Positions 18,146 to 26,447 of a stretch of DNA of 64,000 bases are shown here, one piece after another. The position numbers were made by a program, and so were the translations under genes. Every line of letters begins with the position of its first letter. The first letter of the stretch is position 1. Source of the DNA: Halorussus amylolyticus (lineage in GTDB: Archaea > Halobacteriota > Halobacteria > Halobacteriales > Haladaptataceae); assembly GCF_004143485.2 (NCBI RefSeq), contig NZ_RXOB02000032.1:114281-178280 (forward strand). Reading direction: 5' to 3'. The notes under the pieces were generated by a model. The model made no database searches and was not told the origin of the DNA. It worked only from the letters and a program-made list of their open reading frames with translations.

Positions 18146-19573
18146 ATGAGGAACACGTGGCGGCAGGGACTCGAAAGCCAACTCGAGGAGGTGTCCAACG
18201 AGCGTCTTCAGGTGGAGGGGTCGTTTCCGCCGTGGCTCGACGGAACGTTGATCGTGAACGGCCCCGGCGTGTTCGAGGTCGGTAACCGGCCGTTGAACCA
18301 CTGGTTCGACGCGCTGGCGATGCTCAGGGGCTTCCGAATCCGCGGAGACACGGTCCGATACACCAACCGGCTCGTTCGAAGCGAGGATTTCCGCGTCGCA
18401 AGCCAGGAAGGTCGGGTTCGCCGGCCGCTGCCGGGAACGCCCGCCGATGGATCGGCGCTTCGACGGCTGTACCTGAGCCTCGCGGGCGGATTTCAGGATA
18501 ATCCTTCGATCGGTGTCGTGCGGCTCGACGGCTCGGTGTACGCGGTGACGGAGAGTCCGATCGGAATCGAGATCGGTCCACACACGCTGCGGACGGTCGG
18601 CCGACGCGATCTGACGGCTGGGCTCGACGCTGACGCCACGCTCGGACATACGCACGTCGAGGACGATGTCCAGTGGGGGCTGGCGCCATCTTTCGGCCGG
18701 AGGCCGGCGTACACGCTGTTTCGGCGCGAACCGAACCAACCGCCGGAGGCGCTAACCCGGTTGCGATTCGGCTCGCACCCACCGTACGTCCACGCGTTCG
18801 CGCTGACCGAGCGGTACGCAGTCGTCCCGGAGGGGTCCTTCGGCGTCGACTTCCGGGCCCTCCTGCGCGGCGTTCCGTGGGGGCGGACGTTTCTCGATGC
18901 GTTTGAGCGACGCGAGGCGACGCCTCGATTCCACGTGATCGACCGGGAGACCGGCGCTCGAACCGCCGCCATCCCCGCGGAGCCGTTCTTCGTGTACCAC
19001 TTCGCCAACGCCTTCGAGACCGGCGAGACGATTGCCGTCGACTGCGTCGTATACGATGACCTCCGTGCCATTACCGGGTTGACGGTCGAGAACCTTCGTA
19101 GCGACGACCCGACCGTACCCCGGGGCGACTTCGTCCGATACCGGCTACCGCTGACCGGGGGCCGCGCCGAACGCGAGACCCTGTACACCGGGCCTGCGGA
19201 GTTCCCGACGATCAACTACGCCGCGGTCAACGGCCGGAAATACGAGTACGCGTATCTCGCGACCATCGACAGGGGGAGTCTCCCGACGGCGATAGCGAAG
19301 GTGCGTCCCGAGACGACGGAGACGTCCAGGTGGTCGCGATCCGGCGTTCATCCCGGCGAACCGCTGTTCGTTCCCGATCCAGATGGTGATGCCGAGGACG
19401 ACGGCGTCCTGTTATCGCTGGCGCTCGACTCACGTGCCGACCGTTCGGTGTTGTTCTGTCTGGATGCCACGACGCTGACTGAGCGGGCACGGGCGATCCT
19501 CCCACACCGCCTTCCCGTCGGATTCCACGGACAGTTCTACGACGCGACTGACCCACAGCGTCTGATGCAGTGA
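18146..19573 (+). CDS. Carotenoid cleavage oxygenase
   Basis: This 475-residue protein belongs to the RPE65/NinaB/carotenoid oxygenase family, iron-dependent enzymes that cleave carotenoid double bases of the polyene chain; in a haloarchaeon the likely product is retinal or an apocarotenal. Family marks: GSFPPWLDGTLIVNGPGVFE near the N-terminus and the four iron-binding His, seen in LGHTHVED, PYVHAFAL, FFVYHFAN and GFHGQF. Length is normal for the family. ATG 18146 (MRNTWRQGLESQ) is preferred over ATG 18119. Haloarchaea usually make retinal with the unrelated Brp/Blh, so this is an extra or alternative enzyme. Its codon use looks GC-richer than that of the preceding region. Confidence 0.85.
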   Translation: MRNTWRQGLESQLEEVSNERLQVEGSFPPWLDGTLIVNGPGVFEVGNRPLNHWFDALAMLRGFRIRGDTVRYTNRLVRSEDFRVASQEGRVRRPLPGTPADGSALRRLYLSLAGGFQDNPSIGVVRLDGSVYAVTESPIGIEIGPHTLRTVGRRDLTAGLDADATLGHTHVEDDVQWGLAPSFGRRPAYTLFRREPNQPPEALTRLRFGSHPPYVHAFALTERYAVVPEGSFGVDFRALLRGVPWGRTFLDAFERREATPRFHVIDRETGARTAAIPAEPFFVYHFANAFETGETIAVDCVVYDDLRAITGLTVENLRSDDPTVPRGDFVRYRLPLTGGRAERETLYTGPAEFPTINYAAVNGRKYEYAYLATIDRGSLPTAIAKVRPETTETSRWSRSGVHPGEPLFVPDPDGDAEDDGVLLSLALDSRADRSVLFCLDATTLTERARAILPHRLPVGFHGQFYDATDPQRLMQ

Positions 19574-19727
19574 CGTGACGTCCCGGGCTGTCCCCATGCC
19601 GTCGCTGACGGGACGGCGACGCGGGTGACCGCCCCGGTGTCGGATTCGTCGGGAAATCACGGCGTCCGGGAACGGGACGAGCGATTGTAGTACTCGTGAC
19701 TATATGGGTCGAGCCCGTAGCACCGGT

Positions 19728-20054
19728 ATGAGAACGACGATAGTCGAACACGACGAACGGATGCTCGCCCGGGTCGAGGGTGACGACCGGGTGTTCGAAG
19801 TGAGCTTTGACACGATCGAACCGACGGACGTCACCCTCCGGTTCGTCCGGGACGGCACCCGCGTCGGGAGCATCTACAACGACGACGGTACTGCTCGTAC
19901 GATGGCACGGGTAACCACGGGGCGGGAAGGAACAGATTTCATCGGCGTCGAGGTGCCGAAGGATTTCGTCGCCGAACTGCTCGATGTCGCATCCGAGGCG
20001 GGACGGATTACCGACGAGACCGCTCTCGAAGGCTACCGACTACGGGTGTTTTAA
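19728..20054 (+). CDS. Small acidic protein, unknown function
   Basis: This 108-residue protein starts at ATG 19728 (MRTTIVEHDERMLARVEGDD) with alternating strands and a final helical part (VPKDFVAELLDVASEAGRIT). No membrane segment, signal or metal motif. It stands alone downstream of the carotenoid oxygenase with 154 bases between them. The coding frame is clean and acidic, so it is probably real; no family recognised. Confidence 0.6.
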   Translation: MRTTIVEHDERMLARVEGDDRVFEVSFDTIEPTDVTLRFVRDGTRVGSIYNDDGTARTMARVTTGREGTDFIGVEVPKDFVAELLDVASEAGRITDETALEGYRLRVF

Positions 20055-20360
20055 GTTGCGACCTCACGACCACTCGTACTTCTGCTTCGAGAGGTTGGTT
20101 GCGGACCGGACACCGCTACGCGGGCCAGTCTCAACGGGATGAACTGTAAAGCGTATACGAGCGTTCTGATCCGGACGGCAGACGAGGGAACTCCCGCGGA
20201 GATCAACGCGGCGTGTATACCCAGGGGCAAGGCTTCTTCTCGATATCGGAAAATCACGGAGGAATTGACTCCGGAAGCGCACCGAGATACACCGTGGATC
20301 GAGACGTACCTGGCGATGAGTTCCGGGACGTCGTTGGATGGATAAAAGAGTTCGTTGCCT
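20055..20360. other. Gap without a clear gene
   Basis: Short frames on both strands (for example 20051-20257 minus, 20139-20345 plus) lack domains, starts with signals, or acidic composition. Nothing else seen. Confidence 0.3.
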
Positions 20361-20909
20361 TCAGACGGAGTGTCGATCCCATTCCGCCACGTCGATCGTC
20401 AAGTTGGCCTCTCGAAGCCCGTCGGCGAGGGGGGAACCGATTCCAGATGCCGGTGTGAGTACCCCACCCGCAAGCGGCGAATCGATCCGTCCGTCGACTA
20501 GACACATGGCTGCCTCACTAACCATTCGTGCGGTCGCACCGTAGCCTGGGTCGAGGTCTGCACCGATCCGGCATTCTACCACGAACGGACCCTCTGTGGC
20601 AGTCCCACGGCCGAGGACTCGGATGGTAAAGTATCCGTTTTCTATCTGTTCTCTCATCGGCCCCTCGCCGGGATCCGGAAACACGAATCGAGACAGCCCT
20701 TCCCGTGTCGGTCCGAATTTCATCGCCGCGGTAGCGGCTCTACTCCCGGCAGCAATCGCACCCGCACGCACGAGTCCGCCGATCCCGCTATCCGTCGGCA
20801 CGACTTCGGTACACTCGAATTCCCGACCCCACGGATAGCCTCGTATCGCGTTGCCACGGCGGATCACCCGCTCGTTTACTTCTCGTCGGTCGCTCTCATC
20901 TCCAGTCAT
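20361..20909 (-). pseudogene. N-terminally truncated trans-acting enoyl reductase / saccharopine-dehydrogenase-like protein
   Basis: The 182 residues match the C-terminal half of the family: an insert-like region with RAATAAMKFGPTREGLSRFV and the tail YGATARMVSEAAMCLVDGRI then GGVLTPASGIGSPLADGLRE. The N-terminal Rossmann domain with its GATGxxG NAD(P)-binding loop (~200 residues) is absent, and 20910-20972 upstream has no such coding. Full proteins are about 400 residues, so this is a decayed fragment, probably inactive. Confidence 0.65.
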
Positions 20910-20972
20910 ACGTCTGCTATCTCGAGAGTAAGTGGGGGGCGATGTCTGTCAACAGAGTGGAGAAGGGAGGGG

Positions 20973-21779
20973 TCAGCGAACGGCCGAGATGAGTCGGCGG
21001 CCGACGGCCTCAACACCGCCGAGGAGCAGTCCCGGCAGGAACCAGACCGCCCACGCCGTGGGATAGCCGACCGGCGACCCACCAGTCACTACCGCTACCG
21101 CTGCCGCAGCCGTGATGATACCGACCGCGAGGACGGGCGTCACGAGGCCGTGACGCGCGAGCAAATAGACGACGACAAGCGTTCCGACGAATCCACCGAC
21201 GAGACTGAACCCGAGCAAGGTCATGTCGCCGAAGCTGCCTTCGAGGAGGTATACTGGAGCCACAGCGAGGAGAGCGAACACGCCACCGCTCGTCGCTCCG
21301 ACTCGGAACGCATCTCGGCGCGTCCGACGTCGAGACGCGGAAGCGTCGTCCTCGGCGAACCTTCTCAGACCGGGAAGCACGGGTTCGACGACGCCGACAA
21401 TGCCGACGAGTAGGAGTACCCACGGGCTGATACCGACTAATCGAGCGAGGACGGGATTGCCGGAGAGGACGGTTTCGCTTCCGATACGAACCGCCGTCAC
21501 ACCCGGTCGAAACAGGCTCCACCCCGCGGCTCCGCCGACTCCCGCAATTGCAATTGCAGCCGCCGTTGGACGGCCACGTGCGGACCACCACCAGCCGACG
21601 AGGCCAAGAAGTCCGAGCATCACGCCGCTCACTGTGACGGTCGCGAATTCTCCGGCGTCTGCCGGAATTGGATAGCCATTCGCAAATGCAGTGATACCAA
21701 ACAGCGTCGGGACGACCGCCGCGACGAGCGCCGGACGTGCCAGCCGACGTGGGTCAGTGAGTATTTTACGGGAACTCAC
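20973..21779 (-). CDS. Multi-pass membrane protein, unknown function
   Basis: This 268-residue, Gly/Val/Ala-rich protein has about seven membrane segments with short loops and one charged loop (RRFAEDDASASRRRTRRDAF). GTG 21779 overlaps the stop of the upstream hydrolase (GTGA), which fixes the start and shows coupling. It probably works with that exported hydrolase, but no family is recognised. Confidence 0.7.
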   Translation of the reverse strand: MSSRKILTDPRRLARPALVAAVVPTLFGITAFANGYPIPADAGEFATVTVSGVMLGLLGLVGWWWSARGRPTAAAIAIAGVGGAAGWSLFRPGVTAVRIGSETVLSGNPVLARLVGISPWVLLLVGIVGVVEPVLPGLRRFAEDDASASRRRTRRDAFRVGATSGGVFALLAVAPVYLLEGSFGDMTLLGFSLVGGFVGTLVVVYLLARHGLVTPVLAVGIITAAAAVAVVTGGSPVGYPTAWAVWFLPGLLLGGVEAVGRRLISAVR

Positions 21780-23158
21780 TGTACTCCCTCCTCGAGCGTC
21801 GAGAGAACGATAGGCCACGACTTCTCTGCGGCCCGTGTGAGGCCGTCTGCGGACCCACCTAGTGCAGTCGTGGTCCCGGGGAGCGGACTGTCGAACGCGG
21901 TTAACCCGGTGGTCGGCTGATACGGGAACGAGACGGCGTGACCCGCCGCCTCAGTCGTGACGTGACGGACGGGGTACGGATGGTCGTGGTCACGGAGTCG
22001 CCTCGTCACCATCTGCCCGAACCTGGCCGACGGCCACAGTTTGTCATCGTCACCCGATACCAGCGTCACCGGGCCGTCAATGTTCTCGACCGGAATCGTC
22101 GCCTCGGCGATTCGCTCGTCGCTCGCCTGCTCCAGACCGACTTCGTAGGTCGGCCGGAGCGACACCGACTCCCCGAGCGGCCACGACGCGACGTAGTCGC
22201 CGACGACCGATGGTGGGAACGCGGTCGGGACGAATGGCACGGGTTCGCCATTGAGCGTCCACGATGAGATTGTCTCGCCTCCGTAGGTCAGTCCCGCCCA
22301 GACGACGGCCGACGGTGCATATGCCACGACGGCCCCGACCCAGTCGAAGGTCGCCCCGGCGAGTAGCGCCATCTCGGCTCCCTTGGAACTCCCGAGGAGG
22401 CCGACGGGGGCGTCCCGGACGGCCGGGAGACCGCGTAGCCACTCGTAGCCACGTTCGAGGTATTCGAGTGGGACCTCGGCTAGTTGGTCCGGAAGCGGGT
22501 CCGGCGGACCGAAATACTGCGGGGCGAATACTGCGTACCCGTGGGCGGCCAGCATGAGTGCGGTCCCGTAATCCGGCCGGCCGCCCGAACCGTGGAGGGC
22601 GATAACGCTGGGGAATGGCCCGTCACCGCGTGGCCGAAACAGCCGTCCGATGAGCCCGTCGGGCGACTCCCGTGCTTCGAGGTTCTCGGGACCGATCCGC
22701 CGAGTTATCGTCTGCCGACCGATTCGTTGCCCGTCGACGCTTGCGGTGAGCGTCAGCCGGCTATTGTCCTCCGGCGGAACGAATATCGATGTGTCGCCGT
22801 CAGCCGGTCGCATCGACCAGACCAGACCCATCGGAGCGACGCCGTCGTAGGTCCCTGCGTCCGGAGCGTGCTTCGTGATGTCGACCACGCCGTCTGGGGG
22901 TGCTGTGAATTGCGCGAACGAAGACCACTGACTGCCCTTGCGGTCGACCGTTCGCGCTGTGAGCACCACGGCTGCATTCGGTGTTACGTCACGTACTTGG
23001 AGTGTGAACGGTTCGTCGTACTGTACCGTCTTCGGGGAAACCCGGAGTTCTCCATTTACGTTCGTCAAGTCTTCGTCGCCTGTAGATTCGGCTCGGCCGA
23101 CCACGCCGGTAAGAGTTCCGGCAGCGATACACTGGAGGGCGGAGCGACGCGAAACCAT
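21776..23158 (-). CDS. Exported BAAT-type acyl-CoA thioesterase / acyltransferase-like hydrolase
   Basis: This 460-residue protein has the two-domain layout of the bile acid-CoA:amino acid N-acyltransferase / acyl-CoA thioesterase family: an N-terminal beta-sandwich (about 35-165) and a C-terminal alpha/beta hydrolase. The triad is visible: Ser in GLLGSSKGAE, Asp in VSGDDDKLWP and His in AAGHAVSFPY; VIALHGSGGRPDYG is the oxyanion strand. The N-terminus SRRSALQCIAAGTLTG looks like a Tat signal, so export is likely, unusual for a CoA-using enzyme. It is followed by a coupled membrane protein. Confidence 0.75.
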   Translation of the reverse strand: MVSRRSALQCIAAGTLTGVVGRAESTGDEDLTNVNGELRVSPKTVQYDEPFTLQVRDVTPNAAVVLTARTVDRKGSQWSSFAQFTAPPDGVVDITKHAPDAGTYDGVAPMGLVWSMRPADGDTSIFVPPEDNSRLTLTASVDGQRIGRQTITRRIGPENLEARESPDGLIGRLFRPRGDGPFPSVIALHGSGGRPDYGTALMLAAHGYAVFAPQYFGPPDPLPDQLAEVPLEYLERGYEWLRGLPAVRDAPVGLLGSSKGAEMALLAGATFDWVGAVVAYAPSAVVWAGLTYGGETISSWTLNGEPVPFVPTAFPPSVVGDYVASWPLGESVSLRPTYEVGLEQASDERIAEATIPVENIDGPVTLVSGDDDKLWPSARFGQMVTRRLRDHDHPYPVRHVTTEAAGHAVSFPYQPTTGLTAFDSPLPGTTTALGGSADGLTRAAEKSWPIVLSTLEEGVQ

Positions 23159-23262
23159 CGTATTGACACTAGCTTATGGCAACATAGTTATAAAAAGCAG
23201 GAAATAGTCTGGACTACTCGCGAGTTCGGAGGCAAATACTTCGACTTGCGCTTCGCCGTCCT

Positions 23263-23412
23263 TGTTGAAACCCTTGCTGGCAAACATGACCGGTGAGTAT
23301 CTGTGGAAAATGGATGCCCTGCCGAAGTCGCGACTTCTTCAATTCGCTAAACGGGCTATGATACTGGCTCGCCGTGCTGTGGCACAATTCTCGACACGCT
23401 ATTCACGGAAGC
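23263..23412 (+). mobile_element. Remnant of an IS5-type element (left end and transposase start)
   Basis: TTGTTGAAACCC near 23263 resembles the left end of the intact IS at 24399. From ATG 23310 the frame reads MDALPKSRLLQFAKRA and LARRAVAQFSTRYSRKRF, matching the first ~35 residues of that transposase. Similarity then ends and the Fic/Doc frame begins, so the remnant has replaced the 5' end of the toxin gene. Confidence 0.65.
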
Positions 23413-23413
23413 G

Positions 23414-23845
23414 GTTTACATCGAATATTCCGTCGAACATATCCAAGAAGGCCATTTCGGTCAGGTTCCCGAGTCGCTCCACGAGAAGGCATATCAGCTA
23501 CTGCGACTCATTGCGGCGAATCATCCATTCGTCGATGGCAACAAGCGAACGGCGCTCATGTCGACCCGGGTTTTCTACGCGCTGAATGGCCGCCGCTTTG
23601 ACTACAATCGGGAGATCAAAGAGATCCTGAAGGTGCTCGCGACAGATAAGGGAAGTGTCGATGAGGACGACGTGATCGAGTATCTACGAGCGCACACAGA
23701 GCCGCTTGCCGAGTACGAAGCGACCATCAACCTGTGGCTGGCACGTATTGAGGGCACAGAACAGCTACCCACGGAGCACGACACAGTCGATCAGGAACCC
23801 AATGAACCGAACGATTATGACGACGACGCCCATAGTGAGGAGTAA
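23414..23845 (+). pseudogene. Fic/Doc-type toxin lacking its N-terminus
   Basis: The frame reads VYIEYSVEHIQEGHFGQVPE, then EKAYQLLRLIAA and HPFVDGNKRTALMS, the Fic motif HxFxDGNKR with catalytic His. Doc-family proteins transfer a phosphate or nucleotide to target proteins (Doc acts on EF-Tu) and belong to toxin-antitoxin pairs. About 143 codons remain; the N-terminal ~20-30 residues were lost at the junction with an IS remnant. The earliest remaining start is the ATG at 23558, after the motif, so a working toxin is unlikely unless a fused start is used. Confidence 0.7.
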
Positions 23846-23847
23846 GG

Positions 23848-23985
23848 ATGACCGCTGAAAGTGAGTAGCCCGAGATTCCCGATGAGATGTCCCCCGAGGA
23901 GGCACGGCAGTATCTCATCCGGTTCCTCGGACGTCAGGATCTCGACGAACACGAGGAAATCTACGAAGAGCTCGCAACCGAATAG
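23848..23985 (+). pseudogene. Short companion frame with an internal stop
   Basis: ATG 23848 follows the Fic stop by two bases. The frame reads MTAESE, TAG, then PEIPDEMSPEEARQYLIRFL and ends EEIYEELATE. It could restart at ATG 23893. It may be the remains of a small protein of the toxin-antitoxin unit. Confidence 0.45.
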
Positions 23986-24025
23986 CAGTCGCAGTCAGCA
24001 AGAAAACCTGGATGTGAGTCGAGAA

Positions 24026-24346
24026 TTAGCCCGTGACGCGGTCTGCCACATCAGTCATCCGTTTACGAGCGGCTTCGACGTCCGAATAGAGTGCCAATGC
24101 GTGTTTGATGAATCGGCGCTCATCCCCGTTCTCTTGCCAACACGAGATTACATCGCGGCGTTCGCGAATATCGGCACTTGAGAGATTACTGTCAGCGAGC
24201 GACTGTTCGAGCTCCTCCCACGTCTCGACGTCGTAGGTCGCCTGCCATGTCTCAATTTCCTCGGTGAGCGCGGCCAATTCGTTCCGCAGTTTCTCGCGCG
24301 TGCTCTCCTCGATGAGCGTGCGGATTTCCTCGAATACCAGTCGCGT
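24026..24346 (-). pseudogene. DUF7342-like protein fragment cut by insertion
   Basis: On the minus strand a frame open from 24346 reads LVFEEIRTLIEESTREKLRN, ELAALTEEIETWQATYDVET and DERRFIKHALALYSDVEAAR, a coiled, helical haloarchaeal family I associate tentatively with DUF7342 proteins often next to toxin-antitoxin genes. The N-terminal half is missing: the frame is interrupted at the palindrome at 24347 and the IS5-type element behind it. Confidence 0.55.
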
Positions 24347-24386
24347 TTGACATCCTCCTCCGGCTTCATCCGGAGGAGGTTGTCAA
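24347..24386. repeat. Large imperfect palindrome, possible IS200/IS605 right-end relic
   Basis: CCTCCTCCGG (24354-24363) and CCGGAGGAGG (24370-24379) are perfect arms with loop CTTCAT. TTGACA (24347) and TGTCAA (24381-24386) extend the palindrome. It begins with TTGACATCCTCC, the same core as the IS200/IS605-type right ends at 30119, 46993 and 62904, so it may be a variant end, into which the IS5-type element later landed. Confidence 0.5.
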
Positions 24387-24398
24387 TCAGGGTTTTTC

Positions 24399-25289
24399 GG
24401 CTCTGTCGAAATCCTCGGAGAGTTACAGGTTCGTCCGGTAGTCTAACCGGATGCAGGCCCTCCCAAAGTCGCAGTTGCTTCGGTTCGTTGAGCAGGCGTA
24501 TCACTTGGCTCGACGAGCTGTTGCCCGCTACTCGTCGAAGTTCTCGAAACGCCGGTACATACTTCACCAGCACATCGTCTTGCTCTGTCTCAAGGTACGG
24601 AAGAATACGACGTACCGGATGCTTCTTGACGAACTTATCGAGATGCCCCGAATTCGGAGTGCCATCGGTCTGACGGAACTCCCCTCTCCCTCAACGTTGT
24701 GTAAAGCGTTCAACCGACTCGACATGGCGGTCTGGCGCGTTCTGCTCAACCCCTCGGTCACACTCCTCCCGACCAACGGTGTCGTTGGGATTGATGCCTC
24801 CGGTTTCGACCGCAGTCACGTCTCGAAGCACTACACGAAACGAACAAAGCTGACGATTCAGCAGTTGAAAGTTACACTTCTCGTAGACACGAGAGCGAAC
24901 GCCATCATTGACTTACACGTGACGACGACCCGAAAACACGACTCGAAAATCGCGCCGTCTCTCATCAAGCGGAATACCAATGATGTAGCGATTCTCCTCG
25001 GCGACAAGGGATACGATGATCAGAAGATTCGCGCATTAGCCCACGAAGAGGATGTTCGCCCGGTCATCAAGCATCGAGAGTTCTCGTCACTTCACAGGGC
25101 GTGGAACGCTCGACTGGACACCGACCTCTATGGCCAACGGAGTCAGAACGAGACGGTGAACTCTCGGCTTAAACGCAAGTACGGTGCATTCGTCCGCTCA
25201 CGACGCTGGTGGAAGCAGTTCCGGGAACTCATTATCGGCTGTCTCACTCACAACATCGACAAGGCACTCAGAACGTTCGATAGAGGAAA
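24399..25289 (+). mobile_element. IS5-family insertion sequence
   Basis: The left end is about 24399 (GGCTCTGTCGAA). A degenerate right repeat may be TTCGATAGAG at 25276-25285, which would put the true right end inside the annotated transposase frame; no clear target duplication is seen. A fragment of a related element lies at 23263. Confidence 0.55.
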
Positions 25290-25341
25290 TGTAGTGATAT
25301 CGGGGTTTATCGCCGATCGGGAATTCATGAACCCCCCGTGA
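24451..25341 (+). CDS. IS5-family transposase
   Basis: This 296-residue DDE transposase cuts and joins the element's ends. The acidic residues are visible: Asp in GVVGIDASGFD, Asp in LLGDKGYDDQ and Glu in GQRSQNETVNSRLKRKYGAF. The N-terminal MQALPKSQLLRFVEQAYHLA is a helical DNA-binding part. The usual end of this family is near CLTHNIDKAL; here the frame runs on for ~25 residues (RTFDRGNVV...) into what may be flanking DNA, so the native stop may be lost. Confidence 0.85.
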   Translation: MQALPKSQLLRFVEQAYHLARRAVARYSSKFSKRRYILHQHIVLLCLKVRKNTTYRMLLDELIEMPRIRSAIGLTELPSPSTLCKAFNRLDMAVWRVLLNPSVTLLPTNGVVGIDASGFDRSHVSKHYTKRTKLTIQQLKVTLLVDTRANAIIDLHVTTTRKHDSKIAPSLIKRNTNDVAILLGDKGYDDQKIRALAHEEDVRPVIKHREFSSLHRAWNARLDTDLYGQRSQNETVNSRLKRKYGAFVRSRRWWKQFRELIIGCLTHNIDKALRTFDRGNVVISGFIADREFMNPP

Positions 25342-25461
25342 AAGATACAGAGCGCGTATTTAGCGCACAATCACGCGCTGACTTCTCAAAAGAGAGTGCT
25401 CAAGTTCGGGATTGATACCCGCTTCTTAACATTCTTGATGCCGCCGGTGAAATCCCCATTT

Positions 25462-26052
25462 ATGCGCCGTCGCGCATTCCTCGCGTCCGCCCTGACCGCC
25501 GCCTCCACCACCGCTGCGGGGTGTAGTGCTGTCGACTCACGAACCGAACACACGGACCCGACAGTAAAAACCGACGACAATCCCCGGGATGATGGGAAAT
25601 ATCTCGAATTTCGCGAAGACGGCACTGACCTCGCTACCGTGGGCGTTGATCCCAGGTTTGCCCCCTTGCCGAACCATTTCCACACGTCGATTTCGCACCC
25701 TGAGGATACCGAACTGCAGTCGCTTACACAGCGGTTTGTGGCACTGGGCGGTGACGGCACCCCGCCACAGCTCTCGCTCCAAGGTCCGTTTATGGGCGAC
25801 CACGAACCCCATCCGTCCGTATCACTGTTCCGAGAGGGGACGGCTGCAGTCGTCGAAGTCCACCGGTTCGGCGAGATCGCCAACGAGACCGTATTCATTG
25901 ACCTCCCCGTCACCCGGTGGCCGGAGTCGGCCCGACGAGTCGTCGTCGAAAGCACCGTCAAACTCGTCAAGCCGAGGATACCCGACCGAACACACGTCCT
26001 CGACGGACAACTCGAATTCGAGGTTCCCGCTGAGACCGAAGCCAGTGAATGA
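25462..26052 (+). CDS. Tat-exported lipoprotein, unknown function
   Basis: This 196-residue protein starts at ATG 25462 with MRRRAFLASALTAASTTAAG followed by Cys, a Tat signal with lipobox, so it is probably anchored outside the membrane by a lipid. The mature part is acidic and beta-rich (LPNHFHTSISHPEDTE, VFIDLPVTRWPESARR). The longer frame from 25396 adds 22 residues without signal character. It stands alone after the IS; no family recognised. Confidence 0.7.
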   Translation: MRRRAFLASALTAASTTAAGCSAVDSRTEHTDPTVKTDDNPRDDGKYLEFREDGTDLATVGVDPRFAPLPNHFHTSISHPEDTELQSLTQRFVALGGDGTPPQLSLQGPFMGDHEPHPSVSLFREGTAAVVEVHRFGEIANETVFIDLPVTRWPESARRVVVESTVKLVKPRIPDRTHVLDGQLEFEVPAETEASE

Positions 26053-26240
26053 ACCGCTCAACACGCACATCTACCTAACGGTTGTTTCAGCGACGATAAT
26101 GTCGAACGCATAGGATTTAAACAGACCCGCATTTCTCGTTGTAGTGAACACTGCCTGAGTGACGCCTGCTCTCGGTCCTAAGCGTCTAGAACTTCACAGA
26201 GAAATTTGAATCGCGACATTCGACAGATGAGGACAGTCTG

Positions 26241-26334
26241 GACTCCGGGCTTTCGATTGTGGAAGGGCTCGCCAAGACTCACAACTAAGAAGTAGAAATT
26301 GCGGAGGCTGATGACGGAGTACGCGATTCGAGAT
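26241..26334 (+). pseudogene. Histidine-kinase C-terminal relic in a 395-base gap
   Basis: A plus frame reads DSGLSIVEGLAKTHN, TAA, then EVEIAEADDGVRDS. This follows the end of haloarchaeal histidine kinases (GLGLSIVxxIAxAHxW-EVxVxESxxGG), with a stop where Trp should be. The rest of the gap 26053-26447 holds no gene I can see. Confidence 0.45.
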
Positions 26335-26447
26335 GACGAATATAAATCAGTGACCCGCCGGAATCGATAATTGCGGACTGTGTGCAGTGTATTCAGTACG
26401 ACCGCTGAAAAGTATCACTGATAGAGAGATGCAGCAAGGCCATTTAT

